Under the pieces are notes generated by a model. That model saw only the letters and a list, made by a program, of their open reading frames with translations, ran no database searches and had not been told where the DNA came from. Shown one piece after another: positions 17,161-24,950 of a stretch of 64,000 nucleotides of DNA (its first letter is position 1; each line of letters opens with the position of its first letter). Position numbers and translations under genes: made by a program. Source of the stretch: Acidovorax sp. 69. GTDB lineage: Bacteria > Pseudomonadota > Gammaproteobacteria > Burkholderiales > Burkholderiaceae_C. Location: positions 62,001 through 126,000 of the forward strand of contig NZ_PGEP01000001.1 of assembly GCF_002797445.1 (NCBI RefSeq), in the 5' to 3' direction.

Positions 17161-17982
17161 ATGACCCAGCACGCCCTGGCCAACGTCCTCGAAGTCAACA
17201 ACATCGAGGTCATCTACAACAAGGTGGTGCAGGCCCTGCGCGGCCTGTCGCTGGTCGTGCCGCGTGGGCAAATCGTGGCGCTGCTGGGCAGCAATGGCGC
17301 CGGCAAGAGCACCACGCTCAAGGCGGTGTCGGGACTGCTCGGGCTGGAGGATGGCACCGTGGAAAGCGGGCGCATTCTGTTCAACGGACAACCCACCGCC
17401 ACGCTGGCACCGCAGCAGCTGGTGCGCAATGGTCTCAGCCATGTGATGGAAGGGCGGCGCGTTTTTGAAGACCTCACGGTCGAAGAGAACCTCATTGCCT
17501 CCACCTATGCGCTCACTGGCCGAAGCGATGCACCGAAGCCTGATTTCGATCTGGTCTACAGCTACTTCCCGCGCCTGCACGAGCGGCGCAAGGGCCTGGC
17601 CGGATACCTCTCAGGCGGAGAGCAGCAGATGCTGGCCATCGGCCGCGCGCTCATTGCCCAACCGCAACTGATCCTGCTCGACGAGCCCTCGCTCGGCCTA
17701 TCCCCCAAGCTGGTCGAAGACATCTTCACCATCATCGCGCGCATCAACGCCGAGCGTGGCACCAGCATGCTGCTGGTCGAGCAGAACGCCACCGTGGCCC
17801 TGGCCGTGGCGCACCGGGGCTACATCATGGAGAACGGCAAGATCGTGATCGACGGCACGGCCGAGCGCTTGGCGAACGACCCTGACGTGCGCGAGTTCTA
17901 CCTCGGCATGGGCGGTGGTGGCGAAGCCAAAAGCTTCAAGGACATCAAGCACTACAAGCGCAGAAAGCGCTGGTTGTCATGA
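17161..17982 (+). CDS. livF: Branched-chain-type ABC transporter ATP-binding protein LivF
   Basis: This 273-residue second ATPase has Walker A GSNGAGKST (about residues 44-52), the signature LSGGEQQMLAIGRAL and Walker B LILLDEPSLGL. The extended C-terminal tail (GGGGEAKSFKDIKHYKRRKRWLS) is found in LivF proteins from ligase-linked clusters. Its TGA overlaps the ATG of the acyl-CoA synthetase (ATGA), tying transport and activation together. Confidence 0.92.
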   Translation: MTQHALANVLEVNNIEVIYNKVVQALRGLSLVVPRGQIVALLGSNGAGKSTTLKAVSGLLGLEDGTVESGRILFNGQPTATLAPQQLVRNGLSHVMEGRRVFEDLTVEENLIASTYALTGRSDAPKPDFDLVYSYFPRLHERRKGLAGYLSGGEQQMLAIGRALIAQPQLILLDEPSLGLSPKLVEDIFTIIARINAERGTSMLLVEQNATVALAVAHRGYIMENGKIVIDGTAERLANDPDVREFYLGMGGGGEAKSFKDIKHYKRRKRWLS

Positions 17983-19793
17983 CTCTTACCGAACTCACCC
18001 TGCCCCAGATGCTGCGCGAACGCGCACGCACCGATGCACACCGCATCGCCATCCGGCAAAAGGACTTTGGCATCTGGAAGCCCGTCAACTGGGCGCGCTA
18101 CTACGAGCGCGCCAGCCACTTCGGTCTGGGCCTCCGTGCGCTGGGCCTGCCCGCAGGCGGCCATGTGGGCGTGATCTCGGAAAACCGCATCGAATGGGTG
18201 CTGGCACAGATGGGCGCAGGCCTGGTGGGTGCCGTCACCGTGGGTGTGTACCCCACCAGCCCCACCAACGAGGTGGCCTATGTGGTGGGCCATGCCGACA
18301 TCGAGATCATGGTCTGCGAAGACCAGGAGCAGACCGACAAGCTGCTGGCCGCGCTGCCCGAGCTGCCGCGCCTGAAAAAGATCGTGGTCATGGAGACCAA
18401 GGGCCTGCGCAGCTTTGCGCCCGAGGTGCGGCAGTTCATCGCCACCTTTGACGAGGTCGAAAAGCTGGGGGCATCGTCGGCCCAACAAACACTGATCGAC
18501 GCAGCGCTGGCACGCCAGCAACTCGATGATGTGGGCCTGATGATCTACACCTCGGGCTCCACCGGCAAGCCCAAGGGCGCGATGATTTCGTACCGCAACA
18601 TTCGCGGTGTGGTGCCAGGCATTGTCGACCGGCTGGAGCTCAACGCCGACACCACGCACCTGTCGTACCTGCCGCTGTGCCACGTGGCCGAGCAGATGCT
18701 GACCAGTTTTGTGCCGCTGTACATCGGCTCGCAGGTGAACTTTGGCGAATCCATCCGCACCGTGCAGGAAGACCTGCGCGAGGTGGCGCCCACCATGTTC
18801 CTCGGCGTGCCGCGCATCTGGGAAAAGATGCACGCCGCCATCAGCATCAAGCTGCAAGAAACGGGGGCCTTGCGCCGCACGCTCTTCCACAAGGCCTACA
18901 ACGCCTGCAAACCGCTGGCCGAGAAACCCCGTGCGCGTTGGAGCATCGGGGACATGTTCACCTACACGGCCTGCTACTGGCTGGTGTTCCGCGCACTGCA
19001 AAACTTCATCGGCCTGCGCGAAGCCAAGGTGGCGCTCACCGGCGCCGCGCCGATCCCGCCCGACGTGGTGCGGTTCTTTCGCGTGCTGGGTGTGCCGCTG
19101 GTCGAGGTGTATGGGCTGACCGAGTCGACCGGCATGGTCACCGGGCACCGGCTCCACGATGTGGTGGTGGGCACGGTGGGGGTGCCCGCCAGCGGCGTGG
19201 AATGGCGCATTGCCAAGTCCGGCGACGAGCTGGGCGGCGAGCTTCACATCAAGGGCGACATGGTGTTTGCGGGCTACTACAAGAACCCCGAAGCCACGGC
19301 CGCCAGCATCGTCGACGGCTGGCTGCATACGGGCGACGTGGTGCGCGCGGTGGAGGGCCAGCTCAAGATCGTGGACCGCTTGAAGGACATCATGATCACT
19401 GCGGGCGGCAAGAACCTCACGCCATCCGAGATCGAGAACACGATGAAGGGCAGCCCCTTCATCAAGGAATGCATCGTCGTGGCCGAGGGCCGCAAGTTTG
19501 TGGGCGCGCTGGTGATGATCGACCACGAAACCGTGGGCAAGTGGGCCGAGGCACGGCGCATTCCGTTCACGCACTTTCGCTCCCTGGTGGAGCACCCTGA
19601 GGTGCGCGGCCTCATCGGCACCGAAATCAACACCGGCAACCAGCGCCTGGCGCAGGTGTCACAAATCCGCCAGTTCCACCTGCTCACCAAAGAGCTGGAC
19701 CACGACGATGGCGAGGTCACGGCGACGATGAAGGTGCGCCGCTCCAGCATCTACAAGACCTACGCCGCCGAGATCGAAGCGCTGTACCACTAG
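17979..19793 (+). CDS. AMP-dependent acyl-CoA synthetase/ligase
   Basis: This 604-residue ANL-superfamily enzyme adenylates a carboxylic acid and transfers it to CoA. The P-loop is LMIYTSGSTGKPKGAMISY (about residues 187-205), the A5 motif is VYGLTEST and the C-terminal hinge region contains DGWLHTGDVV and LKDIMITAGGKNLTPSEIEN. It resembles long-chain (FadD15/FAA1-type) ligases in length. Coupled to livF by an ATGA overlap, it most likely activates the acid imported by LivGHMKF. The precise substrate cannot be read from the sequence. Confidence 0.9.
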   Translation: MTLTELTLPQMLRERARTDAHRIAIRQKDFGIWKPVNWARYYERASHFGLGLRALGLPAGGHVGVISENRIEWVLAQMGAGLVGAVTVGVYPTSPTNEVAYVVGHADIEIMVCEDQEQTDKLLAALPELPRLKKIVVMETKGLRSFAPEVRQFIATFDEVEKLGASSAQQTLIDAALARQQLDDVGLMIYTSGSTGKPKGAMISYRNIRGVVPGIVDRLELNADTTHLSYLPLCHVAEQMLTSFVPLYIGSQVNFGESIRTVQEDLREVAPTMFLGVPRIWEKMHAAISIKLQETGALRRTLFHKAYNACKPLAEKPRARWSIGDMFTYTACYWLVFRALQNFIGLREAKVALTGAAPIPPDVVRFFRVLGVPLVEVYGLTESTGMVTGHRLHDVVVGTVGVPASGVEWRIAKSGDELGGELHIKGDMVFAGYYKNPEATAASIVDGWLHTGDVVRAVEGQLKIVDRLKDIMITAGGKNLTPSEIENTMKGSPFIKECIVVAEGRKFVGALVMIDHETVGKWAEARRIPFTHFRSLVEHPEVRGLIGTEINTGNQRLAQVSQIRQFHLLTKELDHDDGEVTATMKVRRSSIYKTYAAEIEALYH

Positions 19794-19827
19794 CCAGCCG
19801 TTTGCAATCCGCTCGCACCGCCGGATA

Positions 19828-19887
19828 AACACTATCAAAACAGGAGCTATCAGTGCTTTACCATTAAGCGCTAGAGGCCAATTTGAC
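19828..19887 (+). repeat. Dispersed intergenic palindrome, copy 3, abutting a start codon
   Basis: AGGAGCTATCAGTGCTTTACC with ATTAAGCGCTAGAGGCCAATTT, ending directly before the ATG of the crotonase gene. The AGAGG of the repeat lies 10 bases before that ATG and may serve as its ribosome-binding site. Confidence 0.8.
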
Positions 19888-20673
19888 ATGAAACCTACCG
19901 CGCCCCCTTTGCTGCTGGAACGTGACGGCCCCATCGCCACCCTGCGATTCAACCGGCCCGATGCCCTCAACGCCATCGACGTGCCCCTGGCCAACGCCTT
20001 CCTCGCGGCGGTGCAGACCATTGCGACCGACGCGAGCGTGCGCGCCGTGGTGCTGTGTGGCAACGGCAAGGGCTTCATGGCCGGTGGCGACCTGGCAACC
20101 TTGCGCGCCGACCCCGTGCAGGGTGCCATCGACATCCTCACCCCGCTCAACGCCGCCCTGCTCCTGCTGGCCCAGATGAACGCGCCTGTCATCGCCCAGG
20201 TGCACGGCGTTGCAGCGGGTGCGGGCCTGAGCCTGCTGCTCATGGCCGACTACGTGATGATGGCCGAAGGCACGCGGCTGAACCTGGCCTACATCAACCT
20301 GGGCACCAGTTGCGACGTGGGCGCCTCGTGGGCGCTGCCGCGCGTGGTCGGGTTGCGCAAGGCGCTGGAGATCGCGCTGCTGGGCGATGCCTTCACCGCC
20401 GACGACGCACTGCGCCTGGGGCTGGCCAACCGCGTGGTGCCGATGGCAGACCTGCAAGCGGCCACCACCGCCTTGGCCCAACGCCTGGCCGCTGGGCCCA
20501 CCCTGGCCTACGGCGCCATGAAGCGGCTGATGCGCGAGTCGATGGACCACACGCTGCCCGAGCAATTGGCCGCTGAAAAAAAGGCGTTTGTGCAGTGCGC
20601 GGGCACCGAGGACTTCCGCACGGGGGTGGAGGCTTTTCACCAACGCCAAAGCCCACGGTTTGCGGGCCACTGA
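19888..20673 (+). CDS. Enoyl-CoA hydratase/isomerase-family protein
   Basis: This 261-residue crotonase-fold protein has the oxyanion-hole segments GNGKGFMAGGDLATL (about 54-68) and HGVAAGAGLSLLLMADY. Aligned by eye to mitochondrial hydratase, the first catalytic Glu (PEIxLG) is replaced by Tyr (AYINLG), while Asp in TSCDVGASW and Glu in RKALEIA are present. The pattern is closer to isomerase-type members than to a plain hydratase. It follows the ligase in the same direction, with a repeat copy in between, and probably acts on the CoA ester that the ligase makes. Confidence 0.85.
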   Translation: MKPTAPPLLLERDGPIATLRFNRPDALNAIDVPLANAFLAAVQTIATDASVRAVVLCGNGKGFMAGGDLATLRADPVQGAIDILTPLNAALLLLAQMNAPVIAQVHGVAAGAGLSLLLMADYVMMAEGTRLNLAYINLGTSCDVGASWALPRVVGLRKALEIALLGDAFTADDALRLGLANRVVPMADLQAATTALAQRLAAGPTLAYGAMKRLMRESMDHTLPEQLAAEKKAFVQCAGTEDFRTGVEAFHQRQSPRFAGH

Positions 20674-20680
20674 TCAGCCG

Positions 20681-20880
20681 CGAGTCACCGCGTCGCTATC
20701 GCGCACCACCGTGCGCAGCCGTGTGCCACCTCCACCAGCAGCTGGTCGCCCACCTCGTGGCCATGCTGGTCGTTGAGTTGTTTGAAGCGATTCAGGTCCA
20801 GCAACGGGCTGGAGCACTGACCACATGCCTCGCCCATGGGCCATTGACGACAGATTCAGGACGGTGAGTTCGTCGATCGC
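20681..20880 (-). pseudogene. Remnant of a GGDEF-domain gene
   Basis: The minus strand carries IDELTVLN, then in another frame LDLNRFKQLNDQHGHEVGDQLLVEVA, then in a third LRTVVRDSDAVTR. These are consecutive parts of a diguanylate cyclase domain (DxLTxLxN, FxDLDxFKxxND, RxxDxxxR), interrupted by frameshifts. The GGDEF signature itself is missing and no promoter or start is evident. Confidence 0.75.
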
Positions 20881-21160
20881 ATGTTGATACACCAACCGGG
20901 GACCATTAAAGTTCAGCCCATCATGGGCCTGTGCAACAGGTCCAACCGCAGCACAAAAGGCCTGCACAACCACTGAACCCATCCTTGACTCGCAAGGGCC
21001 ATCACCATGAAATCCGCTACCGGGGCAAATACGCAGAGTGCCCAAGCCATGCGTCCAGTGGCAGGTTGTCGCTGGCGAACAGGGCTGGCACTCCACCCTG
21101 GCCAGCAAGCCGGGATGCCAGTGCAGGACTTGGCTGGCGGATGATGATGGCGCTGCACCC
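20881..21160. other. Non-coding stretch before chaC
   Basis: No convincing gene, repeat or RNA was seen. It may hold more decayed sequence from the GGDEF gene on the minus strand and the chaC promoter on the plus strand. Confidence 0.4.
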
Positions 21161-21910
21161 ATGACTACCACCCACACTGTTCACCCCTCACACGCCTTTG
21201 TGCATGTGCCCGAACTGCTGGACCGCCTGACCCCGGCCCACGCCTCAGGCCTGCGGCTGACCGACGAAGTGCTGGCCGAGTGGGATGCACAGGCACGCTG
21301 TCAGGGCCTTCCATCCAACTGGCGCTGGCCCGACGCAGATGTGGAACGCTCGCGCCGCGAAGTGCTGCCAGAGGTTGCGACGCACCCACAGGACCTGTGG
21401 GTGTTTGCCTACGGCTCGCTGATGTGGAACCCAGGGTTTCATTTCGACCAGGTGCGCAGAGCCCATCTTCAAGGCTTTGCGCGCCGTTTCGCGCTGTGCA
21501 CCCACATCGGCCGTGGCACCCCCGATTGCCCCGGCCTGGTGCTCACGCTGCAGCCCGATGCCGACCATGCCTGTGAAGGTCTGGCGTTTCGCATACCCGC
21601 TGCACTCGTCGATGCGGAATCTCGCCTGCTGTGGCGCCGCGAGATGATCACTGGCGCCTATTGCCCGGCACTGTTGCCCCTGCAAACACCCCAAGGCCTG
21701 GTGCACGCGCTGGTACTGACCGCCAACACGGCGCACCCTCATTACCGGGGTGATTTGTCAATGCAGGCCACGGCCGCCACCATCGCAAAGGCCTGCGGCC
21801 GCATAGGCAGCAACCGGGAGTACCTGGATCAACTGGTGGGGCAGTTTGGCGTGCTGGGCATACAGGATGGGTATGTGAACCGGCTGGCCGATCTGGTCGA
21901 AGCGGCCTGA
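21161..21910 (+). CDS. chaC: ChaC-family gamma-glutamylcyclotransferase
   Basis: This 249-residue protein should cleave gamma-glutamyl peptides such as glutathione to 5-oxoproline and a dipeptide. The nucleotide-free binding loop signature YGSLMWNPGF lies near residues 85-94, and the later segments CEGLAFRI and GRIGSNREYLDQLV are typical of ChaC. An N-terminal extension of about 75 residues precedes the core, longer than in E. coli ChaC. The ATG at 21161 was chosen because the reading frame upstream lacks family similarity. Confidence 0.88.
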   Translation: MTTTHTVHPSHAFVHVPELLDRLTPAHASGLRLTDEVLAEWDAQARCQGLPSNWRWPDADVERSRREVLPEVATHPQDLWVFAYGSLMWNPGFHFDQVRRAHLQGFARRFALCTHIGRGTPDCPGLVLTLQPDADHACEGLAFRIPAALVDAESRLLWRREMITGAYCPALLPLQTPQGLVHALVLTANTAHPHYRGDLSMQATAATIAKACGRIGSNREYLDQLVGQFGVLGIQDGYVNRLADLVEAA

Positions 21911-21916
21911 CCTCTG

Positions 21917-22981
21917 TCAGAACGGTGCCGACTCCGGGTCTGTATCGACAGGTACCTCTTTCGGCCCGGTCACCACACCACCACCCACTGTCTTGCGCGC
22001 GGGTGGGGTGGGGGCTGAAGGTGCGGCTCCACGGGCTGATGCGGGCGCCGCAGACGTTTCATTCACCACCGCCTGAGCCGCACTGGCCACACCACTTTCC
22101 GCCTCGCCCCCCAGCGCTTCGATCAGGTCAGGGATGAGTTTGACCAGTTCGCCCGTCGCAATCGCCACATCGGTGTCAAAACCGCCGTCATCCGACTTGG
22201 TGCCTTCAAACACCGTGTCGAGGAACGACACTTTCTTGATCTGCAGGCCTTCGGTGAGCATGAAGCTCACGCGGTCGTCCCAGGTGAGGGCCAGTTTAGT
22301 GGGCAGCTTGCCTGCGTCAATGTGGGCCTGTACCTCTTCAATATCCAGGGGATGGCGGGCGTAGCGCACCACGGCTTTTTCCTCGTTGGCGCTTTTCAGT
22401 TCGCACTCACGGTCCACCGTGAAGCCCACGGGTGGTTCCTGCTCTTTCAGCCAGTGCGACATCGCCGCCTGCGGACTGGTCTGGGTGTTCAGCAACGACA
22501 CCGACAGCCCGGGCAGTGCTTCGATCAGCAAAGTCACCACTTCATCTGCCCGCCCCTGGCTGGAGGTGTCCAGCACCAGCAGGCGCGAGGTGGTGTCGAT
22601 CCACACCCACATGGAGCCCTGTTTGGTGAAGGCCATGGGCAGCAGGTCGAGCTTGGCCTCGTCCTTCAATTCCTTGCTTTCCTTCTTGCCAGGCTTGCGG
22701 CCGGTTTCCTGCTCAATGCGTTCGGCCTTTTCCTTCACGCGGCGGGCCAACACGCTGCCGGGCAGCACCTTGGACTCGACCATGAAACGCAGGATCCACT
22801 GACCCCCGACCGATTCGGCCAGCGGGCCATGTGGATCGCCGCGTGGGGGCACCCAGCCCAGGGACTTTTCCTGCGTGGCGCCACATTCCAGGAAAGGCAC
22901 CTTGGCCAGGGCTTCTTCCACTTGCGTCAATTCGACCTGCCATTGCGGGGCAATGCGGTACACGATCATGTTCTTGAACAC
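21917..22981 (-). CDS. rdgC: Recombination-associated protein RdgC
   Basis: This 354-residue protein forms a ring-shaped dimer on double-stranded DNA and moderates RecA. The opening MFKNMIVYRIAPQW and the motif SVGGQWILRFMVESKVLPGSVL are characteristic. The C-terminus is extended by an Ala/Pro-rich tail of about 50 residues compared with E. coli RdgC (303 residues). It converges on chaC with only six bases between stop codons. It lies near the origin-like region at 24 kb, which may or may not be coincidence. Confidence 0.93.
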   Translation of the reverse strand: MFKNMIVYRIAPQWQVELTQVEEALAKVPFLECGATQEKSLGWVPPRGDPHGPLAESVGGQWILRFMVESKVLPGSVLARRVKEKAERIEQETGRKPGKKESKELKDEAKLDLLPMAFTKQGSMWVWIDTTSRLLVLDTSSQGRADEVVTLLIEALPGLSVSLLNTQTSPQAAMSHWLKEQEPPVGFTVDRECELKSANEEKAVVRYARHPLDIEEVQAHIDAGKLPTKLALTWDDRVSFMLTEGLQIKKVSFLDTVFEGTKSDDGGFDTDVAIATGELVKLIPDLIEALGGEAESGVASAAQAVVNETSAAPASARGAAPSAPTPPARKTVGGGVVTGPKEVPVDTDPESAPF

Positions 22982-23315
22982 GGAAAACCTTTGGTTGGAA
23001 GTCGTTGCGGGGTCGTCCGCAGAGACGGAACCCCTGATTGTCGGCGGTCACCACCCACAGGCCGGCGGGGGGCCGTGGTGCGGTGCGTGAAAAACGAAAG
23101 ACTTACTCCCCTATTGATAGCGTCTCGCGCTTATTCATAGGGCGCTACACCGGAATTTTAGGTATATCCAGCCCCCAAAGCCTTGAAGCTTCTTGTCGCA
23201 ACTTTACACAGCCTCACCCAATGCGCACGGGGGCGATACATGCCGGGCGGACACTGACCCTCAATCGCTGAAACGGTCGTTGCAGCGAGCTAACCACTGT
23301 GAAAGGACTCACACC
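22982..23315. other. Divergent promoter region of rdgC and spy-like gene
   Basis: This 334-base gap contains one dispersed palindrome copy (23107-23160), the rdgC promoter on the minus strand and the promoter of the Spy-like gene on the plus strand. No further gene was seen. Confidence 0.5.
23107..23160 (+). repeat. Dispersed intergenic palindrome, copy 4
   Basis: CTATTGATAGCGTCTCGCGCTTATTC followed by ATAGGGCGCTACACCGGAATTTT; a moderately diverged copy. Confidence 0.65.
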
Positions 23316-23882
23316 ATGGCATCCACACTCCAACGCCGCTTCGCTGCCACCGCATTTCTGGCCGCTCTGGCCCTGCCTGTACTGGCCCAGCAGGCCCCCA
23401 CAGCGCCGCCTGCTGCGTCCGCCAAGGCCCCTGAAGGCCGGCACCAGCGCCACCACGGCGACATGGCCCAGCGCCATGCCAAGCACCTGGCCGAACTCAA
23501 GGGTCAGCTCAAGCTGACGGCAGCCCAGGAACCCGCCTGGACGGCATTCAACACCGCCATGCAGCCCGGCGATCGCCCCGCCCGCCTGGACCGTCAGGAC
23601 ATGGACAAGTTGACCACCCCTGAACGCATCGACCGCATGCGGGCCCTGCGTGCCCAGCACGCCGCCGAGGCCGACCGCCGGGGCGAGGCCACCAAAACCT
23701 TTTACGCGACCCTCACGCCTGAACAGCAAAAGACGTTTGATGTCCAGACGCACCGTGGGCACCGCATGGGCGGCATGAAGGGGGGCGGTGAAGGCCGCCA
23801 CGGCCGTGATGGCGACCACCACGGCATGCGCGGTGGCATGCATGGTGGCGATGGCAAGCCAGGCCCCGCACCTGCCAAATAA
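23316..23882 (+). CDS. Periplasmic Spy/CpxP-like LTXXQ protein
   Basis: This 188-residue protein has a Sec signal peptide (residues 1-24, ...FLAALALPVLAQQ), a mainly helical core with the paired motifs LTAAQEPAW and LTPEQQKTF, and a His/Gly-rich tail (HRGHRMGG, HGRDGDHHGMRGGMHGG). LTXXQ proteins act as periplasmic chaperones or envelope-stress sensors, and the His-rich tail suggests metal binding. ATG follows AAAGGACTCACACC. It precedes the gene-free origin-like region. Confidence 0.82.
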   Translation: MASTLQRRFAATAFLAALALPVLAQQAPTAPPAASAKAPEGRHQRHHGDMAQRHAKHLAELKGQLKLTAAQEPAWTAFNTAMQPGDRPARLDRQDMDKLTTPERIDRMRALRAQHAAEADRRGEATKTFYATLTPEQQKTFDVQTHRGHRMGGMKGGGEGRHGRDGDHHGMRGGMHGGDGKPGPAPAK

Positions 23883-24084
23883 ATCAACAGGTACATCCAC
23901 AAGCCCGCCATGCCCCCGGTGGGCGCTGGCTTCACTGGCGGGGGCAACCCTGATCGTGTCGCGGTCCTGTCCTGGCATCACCCACGCCCGGCGTCTATGC
24001 AAAGACGCCGGGCGTTTTGCTTTGCAACGCCGTAAACAAACCGCATCAACCACCCCCACAGGTGCGCCAAGCAGCGGCGATCCA

Positions 24085-24312
24085 TGAATTGTGGATAAGT
24101 CTGGGAACAGTTTTGGAACAACCATGCAGTTATCCACACAAAAAACCAGCGCGCCCCACTTGTTATCTGTGAGCCCCGCCCTTTGTGCACGCCGCCACAC
24201 AGACTTTGAAGCAACGCAAGTCCGCGTCAGCATTGATGAAAAGAGCGTTGTCCACAGAAAAGTGCTTGCTCTACTACTACTGCTATTTATAAATAAAGCT
24301 ATAGAAGAATAA
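24085..24312 (+). other. Origin-like module, copy A (DnaA boxes, DnaA-trio tract, AT-rich element)
   Basis: Two perfect DnaA boxes TTATCCACA lie at 24090-24098 (minus) and 24130-24138 (plus). A near-consensus box TTGTCCACA lies at 24248-24256. Fourteen bases on is CTACTACTACTGCTA (24271-24285), the complement-strand form of DnaA-trio repeats, running into TATTTATAAATAAAGCTATA. This order (box, short GC segment, trios, AT-rich unwinding segment) is that of the basal unwinding system of bacterial origins. No replication gene adjoins it. Confidence 0.65.
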
Positions 24313-24484
24313 CCAGAACCCCAAAAACCGGAGCCTTGAACCGCCCTGGGTGCTGCTTCAAAAAAACCGGTCGTCGCCGGTTGCGACCTGAATGGCGGGG
24401 TCGCTGATGGGCTGAGTGCCCACGCCGTGCCGAGCCCATGGATCTTCTGAGTTGTGGGGGAAAAATGAGCACGCCTGTGAGAGA

Positions 24485-24546
24485 ACGCTATAAATTAAAT
24501 AGCTGCCTGCGCAATATTCACGGTCACTACAGGCACTTTTGATAAG
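24485..24546 (+). repeat. Dispersed intergenic palindrome, copy 5 (diverged)
   Basis: CTATAAATTAAATAGCTGCC... to GGCACTTTTGATAA, a worn copy lying between the two origin-like modules. Confidence 0.5.
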
Positions 24547-24575
24547 AAATCACCACTGCCAAGGGCCCGGTGCGT

Positions 24576-24790
24576 AAAACTGGGGATAGTTGTGGCACAA
24601 CTGAGCAGTTATCCACAGAAATGGGCACATGCCGGCGTTTATCCCCGTTGCGGTGACAGCAGCAAGAGGGATCGCTGCACAGGGTTGGCCTGCAGCTAAG
24701 TGCGCACCGGCCCTCAGGAAAAAGCACTTGTCCACACAGAAGGCCGCCCTCTACTACTACGACTATGTATTTATAAAAGATATAAGAAGA
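24576..24790 (+). other. Origin-like module, copy B
   Basis: A perfect box TTATCCACA (24609-24617), a weaker TTATCCCCG (24639-24647), a near-consensus TTGTCCACA (24728-24736), and 14 bases later CTACTACTACGACTA (24751-24765) leading into TATGTATTTATAAAAGATATA. Spacing matches copy A: the perfect box is 119 versus 118 bases from the second box, and the box-to-trio gap is identical. Offset from copy A is 479-480 bases, so this is a tandem duplication of a constrained module, while sequence between the motifs has diverged. Confidence 0.65.
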
Positions 24791-24892
24791 AAGACAGAGG
24801 ACAACTACAACGCCCGAACCACCGCCATTCACGCTTCAGGACCCGAACCCGCCAGGGCGCCACGGTTGGGGTCTGAGCGCAGGCAGAGGGCG

Positions 24893-24922
24893 AAAAAAAA
24901 CCGCAGCCCAAGGCTGCGGTTT
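24893..24922 (-). terminator. Intrinsic terminator of the GGDEF/EAL gene
   Basis: On the minus strand the stem CCGCAGCC-TTG-GGCTGCGG is followed by an eight-T run. It lies about 30 bases past the stop at 24951, a textbook rho-independent terminator, and also shields the origin-like region from transcription. Confidence 0.85.
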
Positions 24923-24950
24923 CATCCAGTCGGGTGAATCGGGAAGCCCT

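Noticed and set aside
17952..19595. Long minus-strand open frame of 547 codons opposite the acyl-CoA synthetase
   Set aside because: Composition is typical of antisense frames in GC-rich DNA (His/Gln/Ala/Gly-rich) and no domain is recognisable; the plus strand holds a clear ligase.
24085..24790. Plasmid-type iteron origin
   Set aside because: Repeats match DnaA boxes and trios rather than 17-22 base iterons, and no rep or par gene is nearby.
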